From NCBI RefSeq assembly GCF_000521865.1, contig NZ_JAME01000002.1, positions 1 to 64,000 on the forward strand: a DNA stretch of 64,000 bases, in the 5' to 3' direction. Source of the DNA: Roseivivax isoporae LMG 25204 (lineage in GTDB: Bacteria > Pseudomonadota > Alphaproteobacteria > Rhodobacterales > Rhodobacteraceae). Position numbers and translations under genes: made by a program. Positions 54,688-63,017 of this stretch are shown here, in pieces. The notes beneath the pieces are model-generated. The model made no database searches. It was not told the origin of the DNA and saw only the letters and a program-made list of their open reading frames with translations. How positions within the stretch are numbered: the first letter of the stretch is position 1; each line of letters starts with the position of its first letter.

Positions 54688-55742
54688 GACGCGGTATCCT
54701 CCCAGTCGTGAAAGTCGAGGCCGACGCCGTCGAGCGGCTCGAACATGTGCGCGACGTCCTCGGACGTCAGCGCATCGGCGGCATGGCGCCAGCGCGGGCG
54801 CTTGTCCTTGTCGACGATGAGCGCGCGCACCCCCTCGAGGAAATCTGCCTCCGCGAGCGCGCGGTGGGTGAAGCGGTATTCGAGCTCGAGCGCGCGGCGG
54901 ATGCCCGCGCGCTCGGCCTTGAGCCGGTGCAGGAGCGCGAGCGTGCAGCCGAGCGACAGCGGCGCGCCGCGGTCGAGGGCCGCGCGGGCCTCGGCGGCAA
55001 AGGCCCCGTCATCGGCCTGCAGCGCCGCGCGGACATCCACGAGCGTCTCGCCCGCAAAAAGCGCCTCGGCCTCGTTCAGCAGGTCGGGCAGCGTCGCCGC
55101 GGGGGCCGGCGCCGCGGCAGCGGCCACCGCGGCGGGCTGGCCTGTCTCGACCAGCGCGCGCTTCAGCTCGGTCCAGCCGTCCTGCGGCACGTGAAGGTCG
55201 GCGAAGCCCGCGTAGATCGCGTCGCCCGGTCCCATGCGTGCGCCCGTCAGCCCGAGATATTCGCCGAGCCGGCCCGGCACGCGGGCGAGCAGCAGCGATC
55301 CGCCCACATCGGGGATGAGCCCGATCCCGCATTCCGGCATGGCGATGCGGGCGCTCTCGCAGACCACCCGGTGCGAGGCGTGGCAGCCGAGCCCGACGCC
55401 CCCGCCCATGACGTAGCCGTGCAGGAAGCTCACCACCGCCTTGGGGTATTCCGCGATCATCGCGTTCATGCGGTACTCGTCGCGCCAGAAGGCCTGTACC
55501 TCGGCCTGCCGGCCCCCGGTTGCCTCGCGGTGCACGCGCGCCACGTCGCCGCCCGCGCAGAACGCCCGCTCGCCCTCCGCGTCGATCAGCACGACCGACA
55601 CTTCGGGGTCCTGCGCCCAGTCGATCAGCGCGGCCGAGATCGCGCGGCACATCTCGTGGTCGAGCGCGTTCAGCGCCCCGGGCCGTGTCAGCGTCACGCG
55701 CCCGGCGCGCCCCTCGCGTCGGATCGACACTCCGTCCGTCAT
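54684..55742 (-). CDS. 3-Hydroxyisobutyryl-CoA hydrolase (enoyl-CoA hydratase family)
   Basis: This 352-residue crotonase-fold protein has the length and sequence type of HIBYL-CoA hydrolase rather than ordinary enoyl-CoA hydratase. Features are RPGALNALDHEMCRAI, GERAFCAGGDVARVH, the oxyanion loop HGYVMGGGVGLGCHASHRV and MPECGIGLIPDVGGS (catalytic Glu and Asp). It releases free 3-hydroxyisobutyrate, the substrate of MmsB. ATG 55742 overlaps the acyl-CoA dehydrogenase stop by 4 bp. Confidence 0.9.
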   Translation of the reverse strand: MTDGVSIRREGRAGRVTLTRPGALNALDHEMCRAISAALIDWAQDPEVSVVLIDAEGERAFCAGGDVARVHREATGGRQAEVQAFWRDEYRMNAMIAEYPKAVVSFLHGYVMGGGVGLGCHASHRVVCESARIAMPECGIGLIPDVGGSLLLARVPGRLGEYLGLTGARMGPGDAIYAGFADLHVPQDGWTELKRALVETGQPAAVAAAAAPAPAATLPDLLNEAEALFAGETLVDVRAALQADDGAFAAEARAALDRGAPLSLGCTLALLHRLKAERAGIRRALELEYRFTHRALAEADFLEGVRALIVDKDKRPRWRHAADALTSEDVAHMFEPLDGVGLDFHDWEDTAS

Positions 55743-56881
55743 GCCTGCTCCAGCATCTTGCGCGCCACGATCAGGCGCATGATCTCGTTCGTGCCCTCGA
55801 GGATGCGGTGCACGCGCAGGTCGCGCACGATCTTCTCGATCCCGTAATCCGCGAGGTAGCCGTAGCCGCCATGCATCTGCAGGCATTGGTCGGCGACGCG
55901 GCTGCCCGCCTCGGTGACGAAGGCCTTCGCCATGGCGCAGCGCTTGGTGGCATCCGGCTGGCCCGTGTCGAGCGCCCAGGCGGCCTGACGCAGGAAGGTG
56001 CGCGCCGCCTCGAGCTCGATCTCCATCTCGGCCAGGCGGAACTGCAGCGCCTGGAAGCTGTCGAGGCGTTGCCCGAAGGCCGTGCGCTCGCGCATGTAGG
56101 CGAGGGTCGCGTCGAGCGCCGCCTGCGCGGCCCCGAGCGAACAAGCCGCGATGTTGAGCCGCCCGCCGTCGAGCCCTGCCATGGCGTAGGAAAAGCCGCG
56201 CCCCTCCTCGCCGAGCAGGGCGTCGGCCGGGACCTCGCAGCGGTCGAACTGGACCTGCCGTGTCGGCTGCGCGCGCCAGCCCATCTTGTCCTCGAGCCCG
56301 CCGAAGCTCAGGCCCTCGGCCCCGTCGGGCACCACGATGGCCGAGATGCCGCGCGGGCCGTCCGCACCCGTGCGGCACATGACGACATAGGCATCGCTGT
56401 AGCCGCCGCCCGAGATGAACGCCTTGGTCCCGTCGAGCCGCCAGCCGGCATTGGTGCGCTCGGCGCGGGTGCGCAGGGCCGCGGCGTCCGACCCGGACCC
56501 GGGTTCGGTCAGGCAATAGGCCAGCACCGTCTCCATCGACAGCGCCCCGGGCAGGAGCCGCGCGGCCATGTCCTGCGATCCGAAGCGGTCGATCATCGAC
56601 GCGCACATGTTGTGGATCGACAGGAACGCCGCGACCGACGGGCAGGCCATCGACAGCGCCTCGAACACGAGCGTGCCGTCGAGCCGGGAAAGACCGGCGC
56701 CGCCCGCGTCCTCGGAGACGAAGATGCCGGCGAGACCGAGCCCGGAGACCTTCGGCCAGAGCGCGCGGGGGATGCTGCCCTCGGCCTCCCAGCTCCGCGC
56801 GTGGGGCGCGATGTGCTCCGCGCCGAAGCCGCGCGCCATGTCGAATATCGCGCGCTGTTCCTCGCTCAACCCGAAATCCAT
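55739..56881 (-). CDS. Isobutyryl-CoA dehydrogenase-like acyl-CoA dehydrogenase
   Basis: This 380-residue FAD enzyme of the acyl-CoA dehydrogenase family has CLTEPGSGSDAAAL, KAFISGGGYSDAYVVM, FGQRLDSFQALQFRLAEME and QMHGGYGYLADYGIEKIVRDLRVHRILEGTNEIMRLIV (catalytic Glu in EGTNEIMR). Operon position with HIBYL-CoA hydrolase and mmsB indicates isobutyryl-CoA as substrate. ATG 56881 follows GGAGGAA; the longer start at 56914 is less likely. Confidence 0.9.
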   Translation of the reverse strand: MDFGLSEEQRAIFDMARGFGAEHIAPHARSWEAEGSIPRALWPKVSGLGLAGIFVSEDAGGAGLSRLDGTLVFEALSMACPSVAAFLSIHNMCASMIDRFGSQDMAARLLPGALSMETVLAYCLTEPGSGSDAAALRTRAERTNAGWRLDGTKAFISGGGYSDAYVVMCRTGADGPRGISAIVVPDGAEGLSFGGLEDKMGWRAQPTRQVQFDRCEVPADALLGEEGRGFSYAMAGLDGGRLNIAACSLGAAQAALDATLAYMRERTAFGQRLDSFQALQFRLAEMEIELEAARTFLRQAAWALDTGQPDATKRCAMAKAFVTEAGSRVADQCLQMHGGYGYLADYGIEKIVRDLRVHRILEGTNEIMRLIVARKMLEQA

Positions 56882-56952
56882 CGCCTGCCGTTCCTCCCTC
56901 GAACGCCGGGGCATGCCCTCTCTCCGAGACGGACTGTCTCAGCAGCGTGACG

Positions 56953-56966
56953 GAACCGCAAGGTTC
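56953..56966. repeat. GAACC-GCAA-GGTTC palindrome (copy 2)
   Basis: The 14-base palindrome GAACCGCAAGGTTC has a GNRA-type loop and lies between the acyl-CoA dehydrogenase start and the HdeA-like gene. An identical 14-mer is at 36406-36419, before the HWE kinase. Both are in divergent promoter regions. Confidence 0.4.
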
Positions 56967-57037
56967 GAGGCTCGCCCGGTCCCGCCGACAAAGGTCTGGG
57001 CGGGCGGCGGCGGACCGCCGAACCGGGCGGGTGCGCC

Positions 57038-57063
57038 GGAACGGAAGGAAGCGGTGGCAGGTT
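57038..57063 (+). promoter_or_regulatory. Possible EcfG-type stress promoter
   Basis: GGAAC (57038-57042) and GGTT (57060-57063) are 17 bases apart. The EcfG general-stress consensus of alphaproteobacteria is GGAAC-N16/17-CGTT, so there is one mismatch. It ends 54 bp before the HdeA-like gene, a suitable distance. Confidence 0.35.
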
Positions 57064-57117
57064 GTCAGCGCGAGCCCGCGGCCGCCGTGGTCGCGGCCGC
57101 AGACGAAGGAGGAAGCC

Positions 57118-57807
57118 ATGTCTTCCCGGACACTTCTCATCGCGCTTGCCGGCGCCACCATGCTCGGCGGCGGTGCCGCGCTGGCCCAGGGGCAGGGCGA
57201 GATGACCTGCCGCGACTTCCTGCTGCTCGACGATGCCGAGCAGGGCAACATCGCGGTGGAACTCGCGCCGCTGCCCGAGGGCAGCACCGCCGATGCCGCC
57301 ACGACGACCGATGTCGAGGGAGACGTGGCCGTCGGAACGCTCGATGCCATCGTGCAGATCTGCGAGGAAAATCCCGAGATCGCGCTGAACGACGCGGCCG
57401 ACCGCAACGGCGAGGACACGCTGACCGGCGGCACCGAACCGCCCGAGAGCTGGACCGGCGGGGCACCTGCGGACGTGGAGGAAGGGATCGATCCCGCAAC
57501 GGGCGATCCGGTCGGCGAGGACGACGCGGTCGGCGGCACGACCGCGGACGGCACCGCCGCGCAGCCGGGCGCCGAGACCGGGGCAGCGGCCAGCGCTGAC
57601 GCCGAGGCCGGCGACGCGACGGACACGGGCGATGCGTCGGGGGCCGACATCACGGGCGACACGGCGAGCGACCGCGCAGGCAATGCGGCGAGCGATGGCG
57701 CGGGCAATGCCGGCAGCGGCGGGGCCGGGGACGCGGGCAGCGACGGCGCGGGCGATTCGGGCAGCGACGGTGCGGGCGACGGCGGCAGCGACGGCAGCGC
57801 CGACTGA
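57118..57807 (+). CDS. HdeA-like secreted protein with long acidic tail
   Basis: This encodes 229 residues with AAGGAGG before ATG 57118. A signal peptide (about 1-23) leads to a small domain with Cys31 (MTCRDFLLLDDAEQGNIAVEL) and Cys82 (AIVQICEENPEI), a spacing and pattern like the acid-stress chaperones HdeA/HdeB, in which the two Cys form a disulfide. From about 100 the chain is low-complexity Asp/Gly/Ala/Ser/Thr, ending in GAGD-type repeats, strongly acidic and probably disordered. It lies convergent to mmsA and divergent to the acyl-CoA dehydrogenase. An acid- or stress-response role is inferred. Confidence 0.72.
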   Translation: MSSRTLLIALAGATMLGGGAALAQGQGEMTCRDFLLLDDAEQGNIAVELAPLPEGSTADAATTTDVEGDVAVGTLDAIVQICEENPEIALNDAADRNGEDTLTGGTEPPESWTGGAPADVEEGIDPATGDPVGEDDAVGGTTADGTAAQPGAETGAAASADAEAGDATDTGDASGADITGDTASDRAGNAASDGAGNAGSGGAGDAGSDGAGDSGSDGAGDGGSDGSAD

Positions 57808-57822
57808 GCCCCGCAAAAGGAA

Positions 57823-57850
57823 AGGGACGGCACCGTCCGGCGCCGTCCCT
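57823..57850. terminator. Bidirectional hairpin between HdeA-like gene and mmsA
   Basis: AGGGACGGC (57823-57831) and GCCGTCCCT (57842-57850) form a perfect 9-bp stem with a 10-base loop. It lies between two convergent stops. The left flank is A-rich (CAAAAGGAA), which supplies a T-rich run for the minus-strand transcript. Confidence 0.65.
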
Positions 57851-57879
57851 GCTCGTGTTACCGGAACATGGGCCCGGTT

Positions 57880-59379
57880 TCAGTCCATGGCCCTGAAGTT
57901 GAACTCTCCGCCTTCCTTGATGCCCGACGGCCAGCGCGCGGTGACGGTCTTCGTCCGCGTGTAGAACTTGAAGCTGTCGGTGCCGTGCTGGTTCAGGTCG
58001 CCGAAGCCCGATTTCTTCCACCCGCCGAAGCTGTGATAGGCGAGCGGCACGGGGATCGGCACGTTCACCCCGACCATCCCGATGTTCACGCGGTTGGCGA
58101 AGTCGCGCGCGGTGTCGCCGTCGCGTGTGAAGATCGCGGTGCCGTTGCCGTATTCGTGGTCCATGGCAAGGCCGAGCGCCTCCTCGTAGCTGCCCGCGCG
58201 CACGGTCGACAGCACGGGGCCGAAGATCTCCTGCCGGTAGATGTCCATGTCGGGCGTCACGCGGTCGAAGAGGTGGGGGCCGACGAAGAAGCCGTCCTCG
58301 TAACCCTGGAGCGAGAAGTTCCGACCGTCGACCACGAGCTCCGCGCCCTGGTCGACGCCGGACTGGACGAGGCCCAGGATCTTCTCCTTCGCGGCGGCGG
58401 TCACCACCGGGCCGTAATCCACGTCGTCGCCCGCGGTGTAGGGGCCGACCTTCAGCTTCTCGATCCGCGGCACGAGTTTCTCGATCAGGCGGTCGGCGGC
58501 CTCGTCGCCCACGGGCACCGCCACCGAGATCGCCATGCAGCGTTCACCCGCGGCCCCGTAGCCCGCGCCAACCAGCGCGTCGGCGGCCTGGTCCATGTCG
58601 GCATCGGGCATGACGATCATGTGGTTCTTGGCGCCGCCGAAGCACTGCACGCGCTTGCCGGCCGCGCAGCCGCGCGAATAGATGTACTGCGCGATGGGCG
58701 TCGATCCGACAAAGCCGATCGACTGCACGACCTCGTGGTCGAGAAGCGCGTCCACCGCCTCCTTGTCGCCGTTCACGACCTGCAGCAGGCCCTTGGGCAG
58801 GCCAGCCTCCTCCATGAGCTCGGCCAGCATCAGCGGGCAGGACGGGTCGCGCTCGGACGGCTTCAGGATGAAGGCGTTGCCGCAGGCGAGGGCGGGCGCG
58901 AACATCCACATCGGGATCATGGCGGGGAAGTTGAACGGCGTGATGCCGGCGCAGACGCCGAGCGGCTGGCGCATGGAATACATGTCGATGCCGCGGCCCG
59001 CGTTGTCGGTATACTCGCCCTTCAGCAGGTGCGGCGCGCCGATGCAGAACTCGACCACCTCGAGCCCGCGCTGCACGTCGCCCTTGGCGTCGGGAAAGGT
59101 CTTGCCGTGCTCGCGGCTGATCGCCTCGGCGAGCTTGTCCATGTCGCGGTTCAGGAGCTCGACGAACTTCATCATCACGCGCGCGCGGCGCTGCGGGTTG
59201 GTCTCGGCCCAGGCGGGCTGGGCGGCAGCGGCAATCTCGACCGCGCGGTCGACCTCGGCCGCGCTGGCGAGCGGGGTGCGCGCCTGCACCTCGCCGGTGG
59301 CGGGGTTGAAGACATCGGCGAAACGGCCCGACGTGCCCGCGACGCGGGCCCCGTCGACGTAATGGGTAAGGTCCTGCAT
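57880..59379 (-). CDS. mmsA: Methylmalonate-semialdehyde dehydrogenase (CoA-acylating)
   Basis: MmsA converts methylmalonate semialdehyde to propionyl-CoA, the last step of the valine branch. The 499 residues match the family: ITPFNFPAMIPMWMFAPALACGNAF, GFVGSTPIAQYIY, VQCFGGAKNHMIVMPDA and the catalytic Cys281 in GERCMAISV. ATG 59379 follows AAGGAGG. It is separated from the other valine genes by the HdeA-like gene and is divergent from a LysR-type regulator. Confidence 0.96.
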   Translation of the reverse strand: MQDLTHYVDGARVAGTSGRFADVFNPATGEVQARTPLASAAEVDRAVEIAAAAQPAWAETNPQRRARVMMKFVELLNRDMDKLAEAISREHGKTFPDAKGDVQRGLEVVEFCIGAPHLLKGEYTDNAGRGIDMYSMRQPLGVCAGITPFNFPAMIPMWMFAPALACGNAFILKPSERDPSCPLMLAELMEEAGLPKGLLQVVNGDKEAVDALLDHEVVQSIGFVGSTPIAQYIYSRGCAAGKRVQCFGGAKNHMIVMPDADMDQAADALVGAGYGAAGERCMAISVAVPVGDEAADRLIEKLVPRIEKLKVGPYTAGDDVDYGPVVTAAAKEKILGLVQSGVDQGAELVVDGRNFSLQGYEDGFFVGPHLFDRVTPDMDIYRQEIFGPVLSTVRAGSYEEALGLAMDHEYGNGTAIFTRDGDTARDFANRVNIGMVGVNVPIPVPLAYHSFGGWKKSGFGDLNQHGTDSFKFYTRTKTVTARWPSGIKEGGEFNFRAMD

Positions 59380-59492
59380 GAGATCCTCCTTCTCTGGTTG
59401 CGGGGACCATAGGCTTGCATTTTCGCCGGGCATAGCCGCAAGTTTTCAAAAGGGCTTTGCAGAAATGCCGGCACGCTGCCGGACGGGGGGAC

Positions 59493-60386
59493 ATGACCGA
59501 CTGGGACGACCTGCGCATCTTCCTGGCCGTGGCGCGCGGCGAGAGCTTGTCGGCGGCGGGCCGGGCGCTGCGCCTCGACCCCGCCACGGTGGGCCGCCGG
59601 GTGGCGCGGCTCGAGCAGGACACCGGCGCGGCGCTGTTCGTGAAGGGCCCGCAGGGCTATGCGCTGAACGGTGCGGGGGAGCGCATGCTGCGCCACGCCG
59701 AGGCGGCCGAACAGGCCATGCAGGCCGCCGAGGAGGCGGTGGCGGGCGGCGCCGAGACGCTGTCGGGGCAGGTGCGCATCGGCGCGCCCGACGGCTGCGC
59801 GACCTTCGTGCTGCCGCAGGTCTGCGCCGCCATCGCCGACGAGAATCCCGATCTCGAGGTGCAGATCGTCGCGCTGCCCCGCGTCGTGAACCTGTCGAAG
59901 CGCGAGGCGGACATGGCAATCGCGGTCTCGGCCCCGACCGCCGGGCGGCTGACCGTGCAGAAGATCACCGACTACAAGCTGCACCTCGCCGCGTCGCGCG
60001 CCTATCTCGAGGCGCATCCGCCGATCCGCACGCTCGACGATCTGCGGGGACACCGCATGGTGGGCTACATTCCCGACATGATCTTCGACAAGGAACTGGA
60101 TTATCTCGCGGATCTCGGGCTCGTGTCGGTGCCGCTCGCCTCGACCTCGGTCGCGGTGCAGTTCCGGTGGCTGCAGGCCGGGGCGGGTGTCGGGATCGTG
60201 CACGACTTCGCGCTGTCCTCGGGCAGCGATCTGGTGCGCGTTCTCCCCGAGGCGTTGTCGCTGACCCGCGCCTTCTACCTGGTGCGGCATGCGGACGACC
60301 GGCGGCTCGCGCGGCTCAACCGGTTCGCGGCACGGCTCGCCGATGGTGTCCGGCGCGAGGTGGCCGCCCTCGAAGGTAGGTCTTGA
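59493..60386 (+). CDS. LysR-family regulator
   Basis: This 297-residue LysR-type regulator has an N-terminal winged helix (DDLRIFLAVARGESLSAAGRALRLDPATVGRRVARLEQ) and a substrate-binding domain from about 90. ATG 59493 follows GGGGGGAC. It diverges from mmsA across 113 bp, the classic arrangement for control of mmsA, with a methylmalonate-pathway inducer inferred. The intergenic DNA contains CTTGC and GCAAG arms (around 59413-59435). Confidence 0.9.
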   Translation: MTDWDDLRIFLAVARGESLSAAGRALRLDPATVGRRVARLEQDTGAALFVKGPQGYALNGAGERMLRHAEAAEQAMQAAEEAVAGGAETLSGQVRIGAPDGCATFVLPQVCAAIADENPDLEVQIVALPRVVNLSKREADMAIAVSAPTAGRLTVQKITDYKLHLAASRAYLEAHPPIRTLDDLRGHRMVGYIPDMIFDKELDYLADLGLVSVPLASTSVAVQFRWLQAGAGVGIVHDFALSSGSDLVRVLPEALSLTRAFYLVRHADDRRLARLNRFAARLADGVRREVAALEGRS

Positions 60387-60445
60387 CAGGAGCGGCCCCC
60401 GGCAAGGACGCTTCGGCCAGGCACTTCGCCGAAGGAGGCAAATCG

Positions 60446-60883
60446 ATGCAGGTCCAGCACATCCTGAAGAGCAAGGCGGATGACGGCGTGGTCACCGTGC
60501 CGCCGGGCGCGACGATCGCCGAGGCGGCGCGCATCCTTGCCGAGCGCCGGATCGGCACCGTGGTCGTGTCCGAGGACGGAGAGACCGCCGAGGGCATCCT
60601 GTCCGAGCGCGACATCGTCCGCGTGCTCTCGCAGCGTGGCGCGGCGGTGATGGAGGCGCGCGTCTCCGAACACATGACGTCCAAGCTCGAGACCACCACC
60701 CGCGCGGAATCGGCCGACCAGGTCCTGTCGCGCATGACCGAGGGGCGGTTCCGCCACATGCCGGTGGTCGAGGAGGGCAAGCTCGTGGGCATCATCACCA
60801 TCGGCGACGTGGTGAAGGCGCGCCTGACCGAGCTCGCCATGGAGAAGGACGCGCTCGAGGGCATGATCACCAGCAACTGGTGA
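60446..60883 (+). CDS. CBS-domain pair protein
   Basis: This 145-residue protein is made of two CBS domains (about 1-62 and 68-130) forming a Bateman module: VTVPPGATIAEAARILAERRIGTVVVSE, GILSERDIVRVL and FRHMPVVEEGKLVGIITIGDVVK. ATG 60446 follows AAGGAGG; a TTG at 60383 is unlikely. Such stand-alone modules bind adenine nucleotides and may sense energy state. No partner is identifiable from context. Confidence 0.9.
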   Translation: MQVQHILKSKADDGVVTVPPGATIAEAARILAERRIGTVVVSEDGETAEGILSERDIVRVLSQRGAAVMEARVSEHMTSKLETTTRAESADQVLSRMTEGRFRHMPVVEEGKLVGIITIGDVVKARLTELAMEKDALEGMITSNW

Positions 60884-60961
60884 GCAGTCGGCAAGAGACC
60901 GCTTGCATTCACTTGCGCAATATCGTTGCGTGCGACCCCAAGACGGCACGGAGGGCTGCGC

Positions 60962-61465
60962 ATGCGAACCGGTCTCTACCCCGGGACGTTCGACCCGATC
61001 ACGCTCGGGCATCTGGATATCATCCGCCGTGCCACGATCCTGGTGGATCGGCTGGTGATCGGCGTCGCCATCAATCGCGACAAGGGGCCGCTGTTCGACC
61101 TCGATGCGCGGGTGGCCATGATCGAGGCCGAGTGCGCCGAACTCGGTCGCGAGACCAGCACCGAGATCGTGGTGCACCCCTTCGAGAACCTGCTGATCGA
61201 TTGCGCCCGCGACGTGGGGGCCGCGCTGATCGTGCGCGGCCTGCGCGCGGTCGCGGATTTCGAGTACGAGTTCCAGATGGTCGGCATGAACCGCACCCTC
61301 GATCATTCGATCGAGACCGTGTTCCTCATGGCCGAGGCGCGGCACCAGGCCATCGCCTCGAAGCTCGTGAAGGAGATCGCGCGTCTGGGCGGCGACGTGT
61401 CGAAATTCGTCACGCCCCGAGTGAACGCCGCGCTCAAGGAGCGCTTTGCCTGCGCTCAGCCGTAG
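60962..61465 (+). CDS. coaD: Phosphopantetheine adenylyltransferase
   Basis: CoaD transfers AMP to 4'-phosphopantetheine, the penultimate step of CoA synthesis. The 167 residues show the nucleotidyltransferase GLYPGTFDPITLGHLDII (T/HxGH-type motif), VRGLRAVADFEYEFQM and the ISSTL-type region RHQAIASKLVKEIARLGGDVSKFV. Its last 10 bp overlap the facing YjiS-like gene. Confidence 0.95.
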   Translation: MRTGLYPGTFDPITLGHLDIIRRATILVDRLVIGVAINRDKGPLFDLDARVAMIEAECAELGRETSTEIVVHPFENLLIDCARDVGAALIVRGLRAVADFEYEFQMVGMNRTLDHSIETVFLMAEARHQAIASKLVKEIARLGGDVSKFVTPRVNAALKERFACAQP

Positions 61466-61614
61466 ATCGCGCTGCGTGCGACGGCCTTCTCGTCGCCGGC
61501 GATGTCGAGGTCGAGGCGCACGTCGAGCGGCGCCGCGCGCAGCTCCCTGAGGGTGCGGCGATAGGCTGCGCGCTTTTCGATGCGGGTGCGGAACGTGCTG
61601 AAGAGGCTGGTCAT
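61456..61614 (-). CDS. YjiS-like (DUF1127) small protein
   Basis: This encodes 52 residues beginning MTSLFSTFRTRIEKRAAYRRTLRELRA, with the Arg-rich helix characteristic of DUF1127/YjiS-like proteins, and ending DLDIAGDEKAVARSAIYG. ATG 61614 follows AAAGGGGG. Related small proteins act as RNA-binding or stress regulators in other alphaproteobacteria. It converges on coaD with a 10-bp overlap. A GT-rich run (about 61632-61645) lies in its leader. Confidence 0.75.
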   Translation of the reverse strand: MTSLFSTFRTRIEKRAAYRRTLRELRAAPLDVRLDLDIAGDEKAVARSAIYG

Positions 61615-61798
61615 CGAGGGCCCCCTTTCGGTGTATGTGTGTGTCTGACTGTCGAGACCGAACCTAAGCATGCTGCGCCGCGGCACAACTTCGCGGTGGC
61701 AAGACCCGTCATGCACGCCGTGCAAGGCGCGCGTTAACCGTCCGGCAAGGTCCGCGCGTGCATGCTGTCCGCGCAGACCCGGTGTCAGGAGGTGTCGG

Positions 61799-62011
61799 AT
61801 GGATCAGGTAACGGCCACGGGCGTGGCGCAGGCCCGCGTCGCGGGCCCGGCAACGGGGACACGTCAGCCGCCCGCCACCCGCGCCGATTTCGCGGCGGAG
61901 CTTGCGCGCGCGGCCCTTGCGGCGACGTCGCTGACCGTGGCATTTCGGGCACCCCCGGAGGTATCGAGCGCACCGCTGCCGCCCGCCGATGCGGTTTCTC
62001 CGAAAAGGTGA
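61799..62011 (+). CDS. Small hypothetical protein (70 aa)
   Basis: This has a strong ribosome site (AGGAGG six bases before ATG 61799) but no recognised family. The middle (TRADFAAELARAALAATSLTVAF) is a possible amphipathic helix flanked by Ala/Pro-rich, probably disordered ends. It is convergent with fabH (34-bp gap) and divergent from the YjiS-like gene. The ribosome site is the main evidence. Confidence 0.45.
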   Translation: MDQVTATGVAQARVAGPATGTRQPPATRADFAAELARAALAATSLTVAFRAPPEVSSAPLPPADAVSPKR

Positions 62012-62045
62012 GGGGACGCGCGTCGGGCCGGGCCCGGGGCGGCGC

Positions 62046-63017
62046 CTACCAGCGCAGGACCACCGCGCCCCAGGCCAGCCCGCCGCCGATCGCCTCGGTC
62101 ACGAGCAGGTCGCCCTTGCGGATCTGTCCGCGCGCCTGTCCCACCGAGAGCGCCAGCGGGATGGATGCGGCGGAAGTGTTGCCGTGATCCTGCACGGTGA
62201 CCACCACGCGCTCCATCGGCAGGCCGAGCTTGCGCGCGGTGCCCTGGATGATGCGGATGTTGGCCTGGTGCGGCACGACCCAGTCCACGTCCTGTCCCGT
62301 GAGGCCGGCCTTGCCGAGCGCCGCCTCGGCGGTGTCGGCGAGCTTTTCGACCGCGTGGCGGAAGACCTCGCGGCCCTGCATCCGCAGGTGCCCGGTGCTT
62401 TGCGTGGACACGCCGCCGTCGACGTAGAGGATGTCGCGGTGACGGCCGTCCGAATGCAGGTCGGTCGACAGGACGCCGCGGTCCGACACGTCGCCGGTAC
62501 CCGCCTGCGCCTCGAGCAGGAGCGCGCCGGCCCCGTCGCCGAACAGCACGCAGGTCGACCGGTCCGTCCAGTCCATGATGCGCGAGAACGTCTCGGCGCC
62601 GATCACGAGCACGCGGTTCACCTGGCCCGACACGATCAGCGCATGCGCGTTGGCCAGCGCGTAGACGAATCCCGCGCAGACCGCCTGCACGTCGAAGGCG
62701 AAGCCGCCGGTCATGCCGAGCTCGGCCTGCACCATGGTCGCGGCCGACGGAAAGGTCAGGTCGGCGGTCGAGGTCGCGAGGATGATGGCGTCGACATCCG
62801 CGGGCGTGCGTCCCGAATCGGCGAGCGCCGCGCGGGCGGCGCGGGCCGCCATGTCCGACGTGGTCTGGCCGTCCGCGGCGAAATGCCGTCGTTCGATGCC
62901 CGAGCGGGCCCGAATCCATTCGTCCGAAGTGTCGAGGGTCTTTTCGAACTCGGCATTCTCCACGATGCGATCCGGCAGGTAGTGGCCGCATCCCGCGACC
63001 ACGGCACGTGTCGTCAT
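62046..63017 (-). CDS. fabH: Beta-ketoacyl-ACP synthase III
   Basis: FabH condenses acetyl-CoA with malonyl-ACP to start fatty acid synthesis. The 323 residues contain the triad Cys114 (DVQAVCAGF), His250 (PHQANIRI) and Asn280 (DHGNTSAAS), and the GIERRHF and FGDGAGA segments. ATG 63017 overlaps the plsX end by 4 bp; the plsX-fabH pair is standard. Confidence 0.97.
   Translation of the reverse strand: MTTRAVVAGCGHYLPDRIVENAEFEKTLDTSDEWIRARSGIERRHFAADGQTTSDMAARAARAALADSGRTPADVDAIILATSTADLTFPSAATMVQAELGMTGGFAFDVQAVCAGFVYALANAHALIVSGQVNRVLVIGAETFSRIMDWTDRSTCVLFGDGAGALLLEAQAGTGDVSDRGVLSTDLHSDGRHRDILYVDGGVSTQSTGHLRMQGREVFRHAVEKLADTAEAALGKAGLTGQDVDWVVPHQANIRIIQGTARKLGLPMERVVVTVQDHGNTSAASIPLALSVGQARGQIRKGDLLVTEAIGGGLAWGAVVLRW

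Noticed and set aside
54684-57833. 1049-residue minus-strand frame
   Set aside because: Only its C-terminal 352 residues (from 55742) are real; the upstream part is shadow of the acyl-CoA dehydrogenase and HdeA-like genes.
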